A stretch of 64,000 nt of DNA from Rhexocercosporidium sp. MPI-PUGE-AT-0058. Taxonomy: Eukaryota; Ascomycota; Leotiomycetes; Helotiales. Below, piece after piece: positions 11,201 through 24,385 of the stretch (position 1 is its first letter; each line of letters opens with the position of its first letter). Both the position numbers and the translations under genes were made by a program. The stretch lies in NCBI GenBank assembly GCA_020746875.1, contig JAGTJL010000017.1, positions 62,001 to 126,000 on the forward strand, given 5' to 3'. The notes beneath the pieces are model-generated. The model did not search any database. It was not told the DNA's origin and saw only the letters and a list, made by a program, of their open reading frames with translations.

Positions 11201-14200
11201 TAAAATATCTAACACCCTGAAAGTTACTCGAAAGTTTAAGTAAGCTAATAAAAGATATCTTACGATACCGCTTTTTTAAATCGATCTTATTAAGTATAAG
11301 GGATAAGCTTTAAAGAAATATATTAAAGCTTACTAAAAGAGAATTAAATCGGTATTATATACAGCGATCGTTATAAGACTAAACGTAGCTTTTGCGATCG
11401 CCTAACTCTTATAGTTTATAATAAATCTTAATTTAAAGTATTTTATAATTATATATTAGCTTATTCGCTACTTATTTAATACGCGCTTTTTAAGTATTAT
11501 ATACGGAGGTAATTAAGAAAGAGCGCTTTATATTACTTTAAATATATCTTTCGCGGATAACGTCGAAACTCGAAAGTTATCTTAAAATTATATAATCTTA
11601 TTATTTGGCGGGCTAGTAATCTGGAAAGTATTAAAGTAATTTACGATTATTACGTCGATTATTAAAACGGAATTATTAATATTAAAGTATACCGGAAAAA
11701 AAGCTATAACTCTTTAATAATTCTTTCAGAACTTAGCTTTTAATATCGATAAGACTTAAGAGATCTTTTATAATAATTAATAAACGATTAAACTAATTAT
11801 AAATAATATTAAGAGAATTATTATTAAACTTCGTTATATAAATATTTAAAATATATAACTTAAATAAAAGTATGCTTATAGATTATTTAAAATAATATAT
11901 TTTCTAACCGCTAATATACTTATTAATAAGTTCACGAAGAATCTGTTTCGCTAGAAATTCGAGCTTTTTAGAGTATTTTTAAACTTTAATAATCACCGAT
12001 CTTAAATTAAAGAGCTTTAAATATATTTATTAAAAGCATATTAAGAATATCTTTATGCGATATTTTATTTATAAAACTTTTTTAATTTAATATTTTGAAT
12101 ATTCGTGTTTTAAAAACGCCGAAAATAAACGCGAAATCTAGCTTAAGCTTAAGTAAAGTTTATTTAAATTTAACTTAAGCTTAAATAAAGATTATTTAAA
12201 TCCGGCCCGAGCTTAAGTAAAATCCGTTTAAATCCAGTCCGAGCTTACAGATAATTTACTAAAAGCGCAAAAAGAATCTACTTAAGCTTAAATTAGCGAG
12301 TAATTATTATCTTTAAGACTTTCGCGAATTTCTTTAAACTTTATATAAGATTATTAAACTCTATTAAAGATCTTATATTAATATTAATATTATCGTTAAA
12401 ATTATTCTTCTTATTACGCTTTAGATTTAGTTTTTAAAGGCGTATTAGAAGATTTAATTTTATATTCTTATTAGATTTCTTATTATTCGTTAAGTCTTTT
12501 ATTAAAGCTTTTAAAGTAATTTTATACTTCTTAATACTTTATAAATCGATCAGTGAAATGCTCGATTAATTATAATATAATTATTATACTTTTCTGTTAT
12601 TAAAATCTATAGCTGTAATTAATCTTCTGTTATACTTAAGCATATCTCTTATAGCGGAATCGCACTTATAACCGGAAGTGCAATTATAGCATCGACTTCT
12701 AATAACGAGAGTATTAGCGAAGTAATATTTATAATTACTACGGCTACGAATAATAGCGCGAATATATAACAAATAAGGATCCGCAAACTCTTTTCCTAAA
12801 TCTTAATTAATATAAATAAAATAAGTTATTAATAAGAAGTAAGCTTTAAAATAATATATATATATACCTCGAGCGCGCTTAATAAGAGAGCGAGGCTTAA
12901 ATAAAATACAAGACGATTTGCGCTTTTTCAAAGTTAATAAAGAACGAGTACGAGTCTTAAAAATAAAAGAAAAGGTAAGAGAAGGAGTCGAATTAAGACG
13001 CGAGACGCGCGAAGCAGAAGGGGTATATTAAAAGCTATCTTTATTTAATATAATAACGCTTTTGCTTAATATAATTAATAATAATAAAGCATTAAAAGAA
13101 CGCGTAGGAGTCTTCTTAAATAGCGAGCTTAACTTAGCACGAGAAGATCGAAGGAGAATTAACTTATTATTAAAATTATTAATAAGCGTATTTTCATCTT
13201 CGCGCGAAAAAAAATATTATTAATTATCTTTAGGATTTATTCTGACGACCGAACGAGCAAGAGGAAGATTATTAAGAAGCTTATTAATAAGCTTATTATT
13301 AGATATTTCTTAGTTATCGAATTTATTTTCAAAATCTTATAATATAATTATTAACGATTAGTTTAATAATACTAAGGTTATTTAAAAATGAAGTTAAGAA
13401 ATTAAATTAAAGAAGAACTTACTTAGCGAGCTGCAATTTAATTATTAATACGCGCAGTCGCTGCTTTAAAAGCTTTAAGAAGTATAATTAATGATCGAGG
13501 AGAATTTACTAAAAGAAATAAAAGATTAAAAGACAGAAAAAAGAAATAAGCAAATAAGCAGGTACGCGAGTATAAAATGCGTTAATATTAAGTAAAAGTT
13601 GATTATAATAATACAAAAGTCGATATATATATATTTTTAAGAATGATCGTGATCGCGTTATTACGGTATAAGACGCTTAAATTAATAATAAACTTATTAA
13701 CCCGAGAAGCGGCGTATTATATAAGCTAATAAGAAGCTAGCATATACCGTTGCGGCTTCCTGTTATATATAGTAATTACTTTAAAAGGATTAAATTCATT
13801 AATTATAGCTTAGTAATTTAATAATCAGACGAGACGGCACGAGATTTTAATTGCAGAATAAATTTTATTTTAGTTTTATTTTTAAAACCTGCGATTTACA
13901 CGCGTTAAATATAATAATCAAGATCTTATTTGCTTAATTATTATAACTTAACTATATATTTTAGATCTTATTTATTTAATTATATATAATTTAAATACGT
14001 ATTTATATTTTTATTATTATTAATATTAATTACCTGGCAGACTGCTTATATTAATATGTAAAGTCCTCGTATATTATATCTTTAAAGCGCGTATTAATAT
14101 TTTCATTTATTATAATATCCTAAGAGCATTAATTTGCTGCTCGGCGCTATGCTTTTACTAAGAATTAATATATATACTCGGGGAGCTTATATTACATCTC

Positions 14201-14327
14201 TCGACTACTTATGCGCTTTTAAATAGTAAGGCTTATTTATATAATAGAGCCTTACTATAAGAGTATATCGCGCCTTAGCGCAGTCTATTAATCATATATA
14301 TGCTCTCGTAAGCACTCACGTGTATAT
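11200..14327. other. AT-rich, RIP-like sequence left of the Gypsy element
   Basis: The sequence is dominated by TA dinucleotides and stop codons, with almost no open frames (longest about 62 codons at 12584-12772). At about 12140-12255 there are imperfect tandem copies of a unit of about 35 bp with CTTAAGCTTAAGTAAA and GAGCTTAAGTAAAATCCG cores. No protein could be read back with confidence. Probably transposon remains. Confidence 0.6.
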
Positions 14328-14608
14328 TGTGGAGGGGAAAACACCAAGCACATAATAAGAGGGTAGTAAAGCAAGTGCCGGAGGGCAAACGTAGGAAATA
14401 CTTATTTAACGAATATTAAAGATATTATATATTTAAGGAATATAATTTATTAAAGGAAGAAAGAGGTATAATTTAAATAAGAAAGAAAAGTTATAATAGT
14501 AAAAATCGTTATTATTAATAAAAGATATTACCTTAAAAGCTATCTTAAATACAGCAAGATGCAGCTAAATCACGTGACAAATAGACCTCTGAGGTCAACC
14601 TCGCTATA
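14328..14608 (-). repeat. Gypsy 3' LTR (281 bp)
   Basis: Aligns over its full length with 26668-26948 without length change. The differences I checked at the termini and internally are almost all C/T or G/A. It keeps the intact TGTGGAGGGG terminus, while its other end is mutated to CCTCGCTATA. It contains CACGTGACAAAT, also present in the partner LTR. Confidence 0.85.
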
Positions 14609-17600
14609 TGCGTCTTCTTTTTAGAAAACTCATACTCGACCTCGAGTAAAGAAATAAGAATTAATATTACAGCTTTAAAGCTTCAAATACTTAAAAGAAA
14701 ATATATCTGAATAAAAATAAGTAAATATCAGGTAACTTATATTTTACTTTTAAAAGCAAATAATCGTCTCGCTTAGCACTTTTAAATATTATCTTTTATT
14801 TTATTATTCTTTTTCCTTCTTTTCCTTTTTAATAATTTTATTATTCTTTTTTATAATACTTTTAAAGAAGCTTTACGCGTCTTTTTATACTTATACTAGT
14901 CTTTTCATACCTCTTAATACTTATTGTATTATTTCTGCCGCTTAAATTTACCTTTTTAAATATTGCATCCGAGTAAACTTTAGCTTTAATAAAATTAAGG
15001 TAATTCTTTTAAAATAAATCGGCGTATAATTAATATTTTAAATAAGTTCCCGACTCCTTCTTTTACGGCGTAAAAACTGATTTTCTTTATAAAATAAAAA
15101 TCGATTCTTATAACGCGTCGAATTCGTTAATATTCTTTTATATTTTAAGCTAGCGTATTTTTAACGATTCCGCTTTTTTCTTATACTTTTATTTTAACGA
15201 ATCTTTTACGAACTTTCTTAATTTCTTAATCGTTATTAAGAATAAAAAGAAATATATTAAAAGTATATTAAAGAAGTAAGAATATATAAATATATAAAGT
15301 TGAAAGTAAATAAGTAATCGGAAGACGGTTTTTTTACCTTCGAAGTTCGAAGTATAATAGAAAAGTAAAAAGAAGCTAATCGAAGCATCTCTTTTATTAA
15401 TTTAATTAAGTTTTTTTTTTATTTTTATCTTTTTCTTTTTACTTTTATTTCTTTAATAAGTCGATATTAAATAGCGACGAAGTCGGTTTTAAGTAATTTT
15501 TTTTTCTTTTATTTTAACGGTTATTATATCGAATAAAAGCGCCGATAATATTTTAATAATTTCTTATTATATCTTCTTATTATTTTTTAATAAATAAGTA
15601 GATTATTATAAGCGGCTAAGATTTATTATATTTAAAAAAAGAAAAGAAGAGATATTATACTTTACGTATTAATTTCGAGCTGCTTAATTTTCCTTACGGT
15701 TTCTTTCTTTTCTTGGCGGTAAATTACAGAATAAAAGCTTTTCGAGAATAATTCTTAAAGCTTTAATAAGCTATAAGCTATCTTAAACCGCTTTCGTCGT
15801 CGCTTTCCGTCGACTTGCTTTTTATTATTAATTAGCTAAAAAAAGTAAAAGACTAAAAATAAGTTCTTTTTCGTTCGATATCGCTAATTTCCTTTATTTT
15901 AATAATCTTCCGATACGATTTAAAGACTTAAAATAAAAGCGCAGCTTTAATTACTTTATTAAAATAAGAAGTATCTTTAACTTTATTACTTATTTTAAGC
16001 TTTTATTAATTATATCGCAAATAATTTCTGAACCGATAATATCGAGCTTTCCGGAAATCCTTTTTTATTAAAATAACTTTTTTTTATTTAAAAGTAAAAT
16101 TCTTTTTTAAAGAATTTTATATTAATATAATTCTGTAGCAATTCTAAGAATAATAAAAGTATACCCCGAATACTTTTATAAGCCGGTATAAGCTAAGCCG
16201 GATTCTAAGTTTAAAAAAAAAGCAAATATATCTTAAGAGTAGAAGTAATAATACTTTTTCTTAGTCGATTAATATTCTTAATTTAGGAGTCCGAGGATTA
16301 ATATTTGGCTAAAGGAAGCTCTTAACCTGAAATCTGGTTAATTTACTTAATAGAAAACAGCTTTATAAAAATAAAATCAAAGAAATACTTATAAATAACT
16401 TAAGTGCTTACGATAAGGTATTATTTACTCGCTTAAGTCTTTTATAAAGTTATTACCGCGACGGAATTATAATAATAGTATTTGAATTCTAATAAGCGAG
16501 ATTTCGGAATAGCTAAAGAAGAAGCGTATAATTTAGATTAATTAGAATCTCTTTTCGTATAGAATAATTTTGCTTATCTTATTATTTTAAGATTAATTAA
16601 CCGAAACTCCGAGGAAATAAAGTCGTTATTACTTTAATACTTCGATGCGTTATTTAAAATAGCTTAAAGCAGGCTCGGCTTATTACGATATTTAATCCGC
16701 TATCTTATACTTTTGCTCTTAATTAAATTACTACTGCTAGCACTTAAGCAGCGTAAAAGCTTAAACTTAGCAGCCGTCGATCGAGAGAACTTATAAAATT
16801 TAATAATAATTCTTACGTTAAACTTTAAGCTCGCGATAATTCGACCGCTGATTTCCGAGGACTAATAATCTAATTAAGAATAAAATACTTATAATATAAA
16901 AAATTAAAAACGTAAGAAAGATTTAAAAAAGTTAGAGATTTATAACTTATTAGCCGTACTTACTTTACTTATCTTTAGTTTAATTATTACGGTCTCAGAG
17001 TATTAAGCTCCGTTTCTAAGTACGTTATATTAAAGTTATTAATATCTAAATAAACTTTTTATATTATTAATAATAAATCTAATGATTTTTATTATCGGTA
17101 TAAAGCAGTTATAATAGCTTATTTCTTTTATAATAACTTATAGCTTATCGCGCGCTTTATCGTTTATTTAAATATACAGATTAGTTTTATTTATTTAGTT
17201 TTATAAGCTTCTTCAGATTTTAAATCGTTTAATTACGCGTAACTTCTTAATTATTATATATTTTCTTTTTAAATTAATAGCTTATTTATTATAATCTTAA
17301 AAGCTATTTTAATTAAAGTAAATCTTTTTTATTATAAAATATTTAAGTAATATTAAAAAAGAATTTCTGGTCTTCGATTACTTTCGGGGACTTATTATAC
17401 GAGCCTGCTTCGATAATATATCTCGGAAGATTATCGTTTTTAGCGCTTAACTTATTAATATATTAAGATTATTAACGCTCCGGAACGGCTCGTCGAAGGA
17501 ACTTCGTCTGATTTATTATTTAATTCTTTATAAGATTTAATAAGAAATAAGTGCTCGATTGGATTCTGTTCTTCTATAGCGTAAGCTATAATCGATTTAA

Positions 17601-18849
17601 TTTAATTAAATTATTTTATAAAACTAAAACTTTTTTTAAGTTTCTTAAGGGCTTTTTTAGTTTTATAAAATACTAATAATTATTATATTTATAAGTTTTC
17701 GAGCTTATACGTTTAGCGTTAGTAATACTGAATTGTTCGAAGGGCAGCTATCGCAAATATATTATTTAGCTCGATTAGGATATTAGTATTATTATTGCGG
17801 AACGACTTATGAATACGATCGGAAAGTATTTATAAGCGTAAATAATATTCGAAGTGCTAAAGAGATTTTTCGTCGTTTAAAAAAGAGCTTTTAATATTTT
17901 AGTATATGCTTTTATTATTATATTTTAATCTTTGTTCTTTTCGTAAGATATAAAAGATGCGTCCTTGCTATAATTTAACGTTCGATAACGCTAAGCGACA
18001 AGTTATGAGAATTATAATAAGGAATAATTAATAATATTAATCGTAGCGATTAAGCTACTCGCTAGAAGAGTAAGTAACGATTCGATATTGACTTTATTCC
18101 GCGTAAATTAGCTTTTTAAGTATTTTAATAATAATTTTATTATTCCGTATAATTTATCTCGTAAGCTTTTTAAGGTCTTTAAGGCTTTATAAATTTCGCT
18201 TCTCGAGACTGGATTTAAGCTGGTTTTTATTATTATTATATTAAGTTATCGCTAAAAGCTTGTTGTTTTTATAATAAATAAAGCGTTTTCGTTTATGAAA
18301 TAGCTTAAAGTAATTAATTACAAAAGTACCGCGAAAGAATATATCGCCGTCTTTTAGCTCTTTTAGCTTATAATAATTTTTTTTAAAGAAAGCTTTATAA
18401 ATTTCGTAAGGTCTTAGCTACCGAAAGTCAAGCTTTTTGCTCTTTAATATATCGATTTCCCGAATAAAATCGTGCTTAAGAACTAAATCTTTAATTTATA
18501 ATAGCTTATTTTGAATATCCTTTTTTACGTCGAAAGCTTTTTTCTTTTCTTATTTATAATATATTTTTTAAAACTTAACTTTTTTTATATTATTATTTCG
18601 TATTTAATATTAAAGAGTTCGAATATAAATTAAATCGTTAATACTCTTAATATCTTCCGAGAAGAAGCTTCTTTAAGTAAAATAACGTATTTCGATAAGA
18701 AAAACTGGTTTTTTATTATAAATTATATAAAAAGAAATATAATTTATAAGTTTATAAATTATAATATAATTAGCGAATAAAACTGTTAATAAATTACTTA
18801 TTTAGTTTTTTTTTATTTTAAATAAAATATTCTTAATAAGATTATATCC

Positions 18850-19100
18850 TCGCTCGATTATATTATTAGTTTTCGCGTTATAAGTTAATATTTGAATTCA
18901 TCGAATTTTTATTTTATTTAATAAATTAACGACTTTGCTTATATTCTTTATATCTTTATCGATTACTAGCTTTTAAAATAACTTATATTAATAAATAATA
19001 TCTTATTAAATGAAATCAGCGATGCTTTTAGCTTCTTTTAAAGTAAGCGCTTTAGCTTCGACTTAACCGCTTATATCGTCTTGGGTAATAACGAGATACT
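18850..19100 (-). pseudogene. Gypsy integrase core relic
   Basis: The minus strand reads QDDISG.VEAKALTLKEAKS, then ADFI, KLVIDKDIKN and IQILTYNAKTNNIIERG. This is the retroviral-type integrase core of fungal Gypsy elements (the D..SGW.EA block, the IVD.GPEN block and the Y.PQ.NG..ERG block) with RIP substitutions and stops. It lies downstream of RT/RNase H in the element's own orientation, the normal Gypsy order. Confidence 0.75.
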
Positions 19101-19829
19101 TCTTCTTATTCTGTATTAATATAAAAGTAATATTTAGCGCTTATTTTTTTATAAGTCCGTTCGAAGCAGTTAGAATTATAAGTTCTTCTTATTACTTAAT
19201 ATTACGTAATATGTATTTATTGTATATTTTAACGAATTCCGCGGAATCCTTAAAATAGCTTTTCTAGAAATAACGTTAGGAAATGTAATAATATATACTT
19301 TTTTTTCTTTTATAACCGGAGTTATTATAATAATTTCGCAAAATATATACTTTATCTTTATTGGTATCGATAATGAGTTTAATAAGTACGCTTTTTAATA
19401 AAAGTCTTTAAATACGTTAATTATAAACTTTATATAATAATACTTTTTTTTTAAATATACGAAAAGCTTTTAAGTTTATACTTTTCGGAATCTTAAGCGT
19501 AATTAAGTAAATAATTATTTTTTAATAATACTTCTTATAATATTTTAAAAATATTAATAAGTCTGCTTCGCTTTCTTAATCTGTACTCGAGTCGCTATTA
19601 AGTATTACTTAATCGTTCGACTTATTTCGCAGTTTTTAAACTTTTCGCTTTATATCGATAAGGATATCGCGTCTTCGAGTTAACTTAAGGTTATCGAAGG
19701 TCTCTGGCTTTTTTATTAGGTTTTCCGTGCTCTTTGTTTTTACGAAGCAAATTCTAATTATATTAAGCTTAATTAAGATTTAATCCTTATCGTTATTATT
19801 TTCGATATCTTCTTTAGTATTTTTAAGAT

Positions 19830-20960
19830 ATTTAAGTCTTCTTAAGAGAGTATCTGCTGCTATATACGTAATACTTTTAATATAGCGCATTTCGAAGTCG
19901 AAAAGCCTAATCCAGGCGAGCTAGCGAGTGAGTATCGCATTAAAGTAGTCGTAAGCAGCTCCTTTAAATTAAATAATAAAGATATTTACGTTAGTCTTTA
20001 TAATAAAATAAATTCTTATAAGTTAAATTTTAAGCTTCTTAAGGATTAAAAATATGCTTTTATATTTTCTTTTTATAACGTCGTAATCTTATTCTGCTTT
20101 TATTTAAAAGCCGTTTTTATATTTCGCCGGTTTAAGTTTATTATTTTTTAGATTACGTTAATTAAAAAAATTATCTTATTCGATTCCGTTAGAATTTATA
20201 AAAACGACGATTTCGCTAGCGCTTTTAAAATAATCGATCTTATAAAGTATTAAAAAGAAGTATAAGATATTTTAAAAAGTTCTTATTATTTAGCTGTAAA
20301 TTATAGGATTTTATATGAATTTAATTCTTTTTCTCGTGAAGTCGTATAACGGCTCGGCTAATAAACGAAAGTCTTTAATCTAAATATAAAAGTAAATAAT
20401 TAAATTTAAAAATCTTTTAATTTCTATAACGTTTTTAGGTTCTTTTTATTTTTATATTTTAATTAAATATATAATTAAAGATTCTCTTCCTTATAAGTTG
20501 CATACGTAGCCGACGACGTTCATATTATTACGACAAAATTGCGATTTAAAGCTTATAATAGCTCTAGCGCGCTTAAGGCGTTTTAGCGTCTTATCGAGAT
20601 TAAGAAAGTGCTTAAGGACGAACTAGCGAATCTTAGGCCGTGCTTTTTTCCGATCGTAATCTATATATAATTCTTTTACGTTAACGTTATTTAAGAACGG
20701 TATTATAATAAAAGGCATAATATTTTTCAGTATTTTACCGATCGTTTTTATAAATTAAGTAATAAAGTTCGTAGCTTTTTAAAATAGCGTTATATTTCGG
20801 ATTAATCTAATACTAAGCACGAAGAAAGCTGTTATATTTCGGCTGCTTTAATATAATATTTATTAATTATAACTTAAGTATAAGTCTATTAAGCTCGCGA
20901 TATAATATTTTATAAATTCCTTTGAAAATTCGTTAATAAAAAAAAAAATTAACGTTTTTT
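19830..20960 (-). pseudogene. Gypsy reverse transcriptase/RNase H relic
   Basis: The minus strand reads, with stops, FLNNVNVKELYIDY, KTLKRLKRARAI, FCRNNMNVVGYVC, then IKDFRLLAEPLYDFTRKRI and, near 19850-19960, LAWIRLFDFEMRYIK and ITYIAADTLLRRL. These match the conserved C-terminal RT, connection and RNase H blocks of fungal Gypsy polyproteins. Coding is destroyed by RIP-type transitions. Confidence 0.82.
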
Positions 20961-23900
20961 AAAATAATTACGTTAAATATAATTGCCGAGTTAATTAAGT
21001 AGTATTTTCTTAGTTCTTTCTTCTTAATTAAGAATTAAGCGTTGCAATATAATTCTTTAAAGAGTTCGAAAATCTTACGGTTAAGTCTGTCTTTTATTAT
21101 TTTCCTGACTTCGGGAGCTAACGCTTTAAGGAGTAGAAAGTATAATACTTGCTAGGCTTCGTGGTTTATCGTCTTAATAATAATAAATAGCGAAATATCC
21201 TTATAGAATTTCTTATATTTAGTTTAATTAAATATAATAATACCTTTTCGATTTAATATAATTTCGTCGAAGAAGGCTTTCTTTTTTAATTATAATATAT
21301 TTCTAATATTTAAAATAATAAGTCGCTTTTCCGTAATCTTAAATCCGCGAGGAAAGCCGGCAAAACGAAAGAATAAGATATCTTAATATTTCTTAATTTA
21401 TTCTTAAGAAAAATCCTTTTTTTTAAAGACTTCGTATTAGTCTTTACGGCTTTTAAGCGCATTTTTTATTTTATTTATTTAATTTATAAGTCTAATCTTT
21501 TTATCTTTTGTCTTATATATAATATAAACCTGCGAAACTCGTTTGCGTTCTCTAAATAAGGACGTTATTAATAAAGTATTATAATCTGTAATAAATTAAA
21601 AAATAAGCTCGATTTCCTTAATTAATACGATATTAAATATACGTTTTTTGCCGAAAAGAGCTTTAATAAAGTCTTTATAAAGAAGGTAATTGTAAAAGTC
21701 CGTTTTTAAAATTATGAATTCTCGCTTTATATATTCGATGGAAATATATAAAACGTCTTCGAAAAAAGAATTACTTTTATTATTAAAGGTTTCTTTATCT
21801 TTTTTGTAGAAAAGCTTATCTTCGAGCTTAAAGGAAGTATTTTTTAGAGAGTATTCGACGGTATTAATTATAAAGCTTTAATTATAACTAATTATTTGTT
21901 TTCCGAGTCAGTTTCGGACTTTAAGTAATCTGATTCCGGATCTAATAATATTCTATTAATTCGGCTTTCAGATTTTATAGCTTCGATGCTTTTAGCGTAT
22001 TTCGTAAGTTTAGCTGCTTTAATAATAATAATTAATCTTATAATCTTATTTTATAAGTTAGCGTAAATTAAGCTATTTTCTGTATTAAATAAGTATTTAA
22101 ATAAAACGCGCGTAATCTAAAAGAATAAAAATCTAAGAATAATTCTAATACTTAAGATATTTATAATATAAAACTTAATAAAAATAATATAATCTCTTAT
22201 TATTATTAGGACGTTATCCGTATATCTCAGAAATCGCGATTTTGCGCTTATAATGCTTTTTAAAGTTATAAAATCGCTTTTTATAATAAAGACTTTTAAT
22301 TGAACGGCAGTATTATAAGATATATAACTGACTTCTGCGCCGGAATTAAGAGTAACTCGGATATTATTAAGTCTTATTCTCTTAAGTATAATAATTATAT
22401 ACTTCGGCGTTAAAAAGTATTATTTATAACTCGGTTTTTAAAGTGTGTCGATTAAGTAAATTTCAGCGGTTAATAATAAGTCGATTTTAAATTCTTTTTT
22501 TAAAATTATTATTTTTTAAAGCGCTATTAAGATAGCGATTAAAATTATAAGTATTAAGCTAAAGAAAGGAATTAAGCTTAATAATAATCAGAAAATTAAT
22601 TATTAAATTAGTATTTCTTATATTAAAAAGACTTAATACTTTTATTTCTTTTATTAAACTTAGAGCTTATACGTAAGTTTAGCTCGAGATACGGTAAAAT
22701 AAATAATAATTCGTTATTCTTATTTAAAGAAAATACGTTCAAACTATCGCGAAACTCGCAATCCTCTTAATATAAAATCCGAAATATCAGCTTAAAGTAA
22801 TAAAAAACGTTAAAATATAATATTATTCCTTTTTTAATCGCAGTTTTAAAGAGCTTTTATATATTTTATAATCTTAATATTAATAATAGCGATTTAGTCC
22901 TAAATCTCTTAATTAATAATCTTCGATCGACTTATCTTTAGTAAGTCGATTAAAATAAGGATTTCTCTTAAAATCAAGTTTCTAAAAAGTTCTTTCTGAA
23001 TAAGAAGCTTATTTAACGTATTATTTAACGTATAATTATTCCGCGATAGCGTTTAGTATACGCGAGGTCGGCTTAAAGTCGTCTTAATAGCGATAAGTAA
23101 ATTACTTTCAGCGCGTTTCTGAATAATTCTTATAAAAGATAGCTTAATAATAATCGGTTCTTTTCGACTTACGGCTAAAATAGCTTCTTTTAATTTCTTA
23201 AAAATAATAATATTATTATCATCTTTTACGATAATCCGAGTAGGTTTTACTTTAAATACTTTAATTAAAAAGTTTACGTTTATAAGCTTTTAAAATCTAA
23301 TAGTATTCTTGACTTTTTCGCGAACTTTTAATCTTTTATAATTAACTTAAGCTTTAAGGCGTTCTTAGAATAAAGTTCCGGTTATATATAATTCGATTCT
23401 TATTATTATTTTAAAAGCAACGATATTTTATTATCTTATTTTTATAAATGCTATTTCAAAGCTATTATTTATTTTTTTTGAATTAAAAGTAATAAGTACG
23501 TTTTGAACGTTAATTAATCTTATTATATTAAAGAGTCGAATAGCGAGGATATCTGAATAGTTTTAAAGCTTTTAACTTACTTTTAATATTAGTTTTTCTG
23601 AGGCTGATTTTAGTATAATATTTTATTAAGCTAAAAAAGCTTCTTAAGCGTTTTAAAACTTCTTCTAAATTACTTCTTTTTTCCGCCTCGAGTTTAAATC
23701 TTTTTTTATATTAATTATTCGTAAAATAAAAACTTCTTTCTTTAATTTATCCCGAGGAAATTAAATCGCTTAAGCTTTTATTCTTTTTTTTTAAAAGCTT
23801 ATATAAATATAATTATCTTTATTTTTATAAATAATTCTTAAATTAAATTATTTCTTAAACTTATAATATTAATTTTAATACTTATAAAATCCTTAAAATT

Positions 23901-24295
23901 TAATACCCGGAATCGGCTTATTAAAGTAAAAGAAATATCCGATACTCGTATCGTTTTTTATATTAAAACGTCGATTATATTTAAAGCTTATTTTAAAATC
24001 TTAATAAGATATTTTAGCTTCTTCGGAATATACGATCGACTTATAAGCAAATAAAGCTTTAATTTCGGCTATTAATTTTAGATTCTTTCTTTTCTTTATA
24101 ATAGCGTATAAAATACGCAAGTTATTCAGTTCTTCCGTAATCGTATCGATATCCTGTTTTATAATTTAATTAATATCGCGTATTAGCTTCTCGATAGTAA
24201 GAATAATTTTTTCTCGAATATGCTTTTTCTGATTTAATTTAAGACGAAGCACCGAATTCTTTTTAAAAACGTCGTTAATCTCCCGAGCTAAAGAA

Positions 24296-24385
24296 TTATT
24301 CTTATACTTTATAAGCTCGGAGCGAGCTATAGAATTATTCTTATACTTTATAAGCTCGGAGCGAGCTATAGAATTAAGCTCTTCG
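24296..24385. repeat. Tandem duplication of about 43 bp inside the Gypsy relic
   Basis: The unit containing ATTCTTATACTTTATAAGC and TCGGAGCGAGCTATAGAATT occurs twice in direct succession, nearly identical. It lies in the gag-side part of the element on the minus strand, so it may have been a repeated coding unit. Confidence 0.7.
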
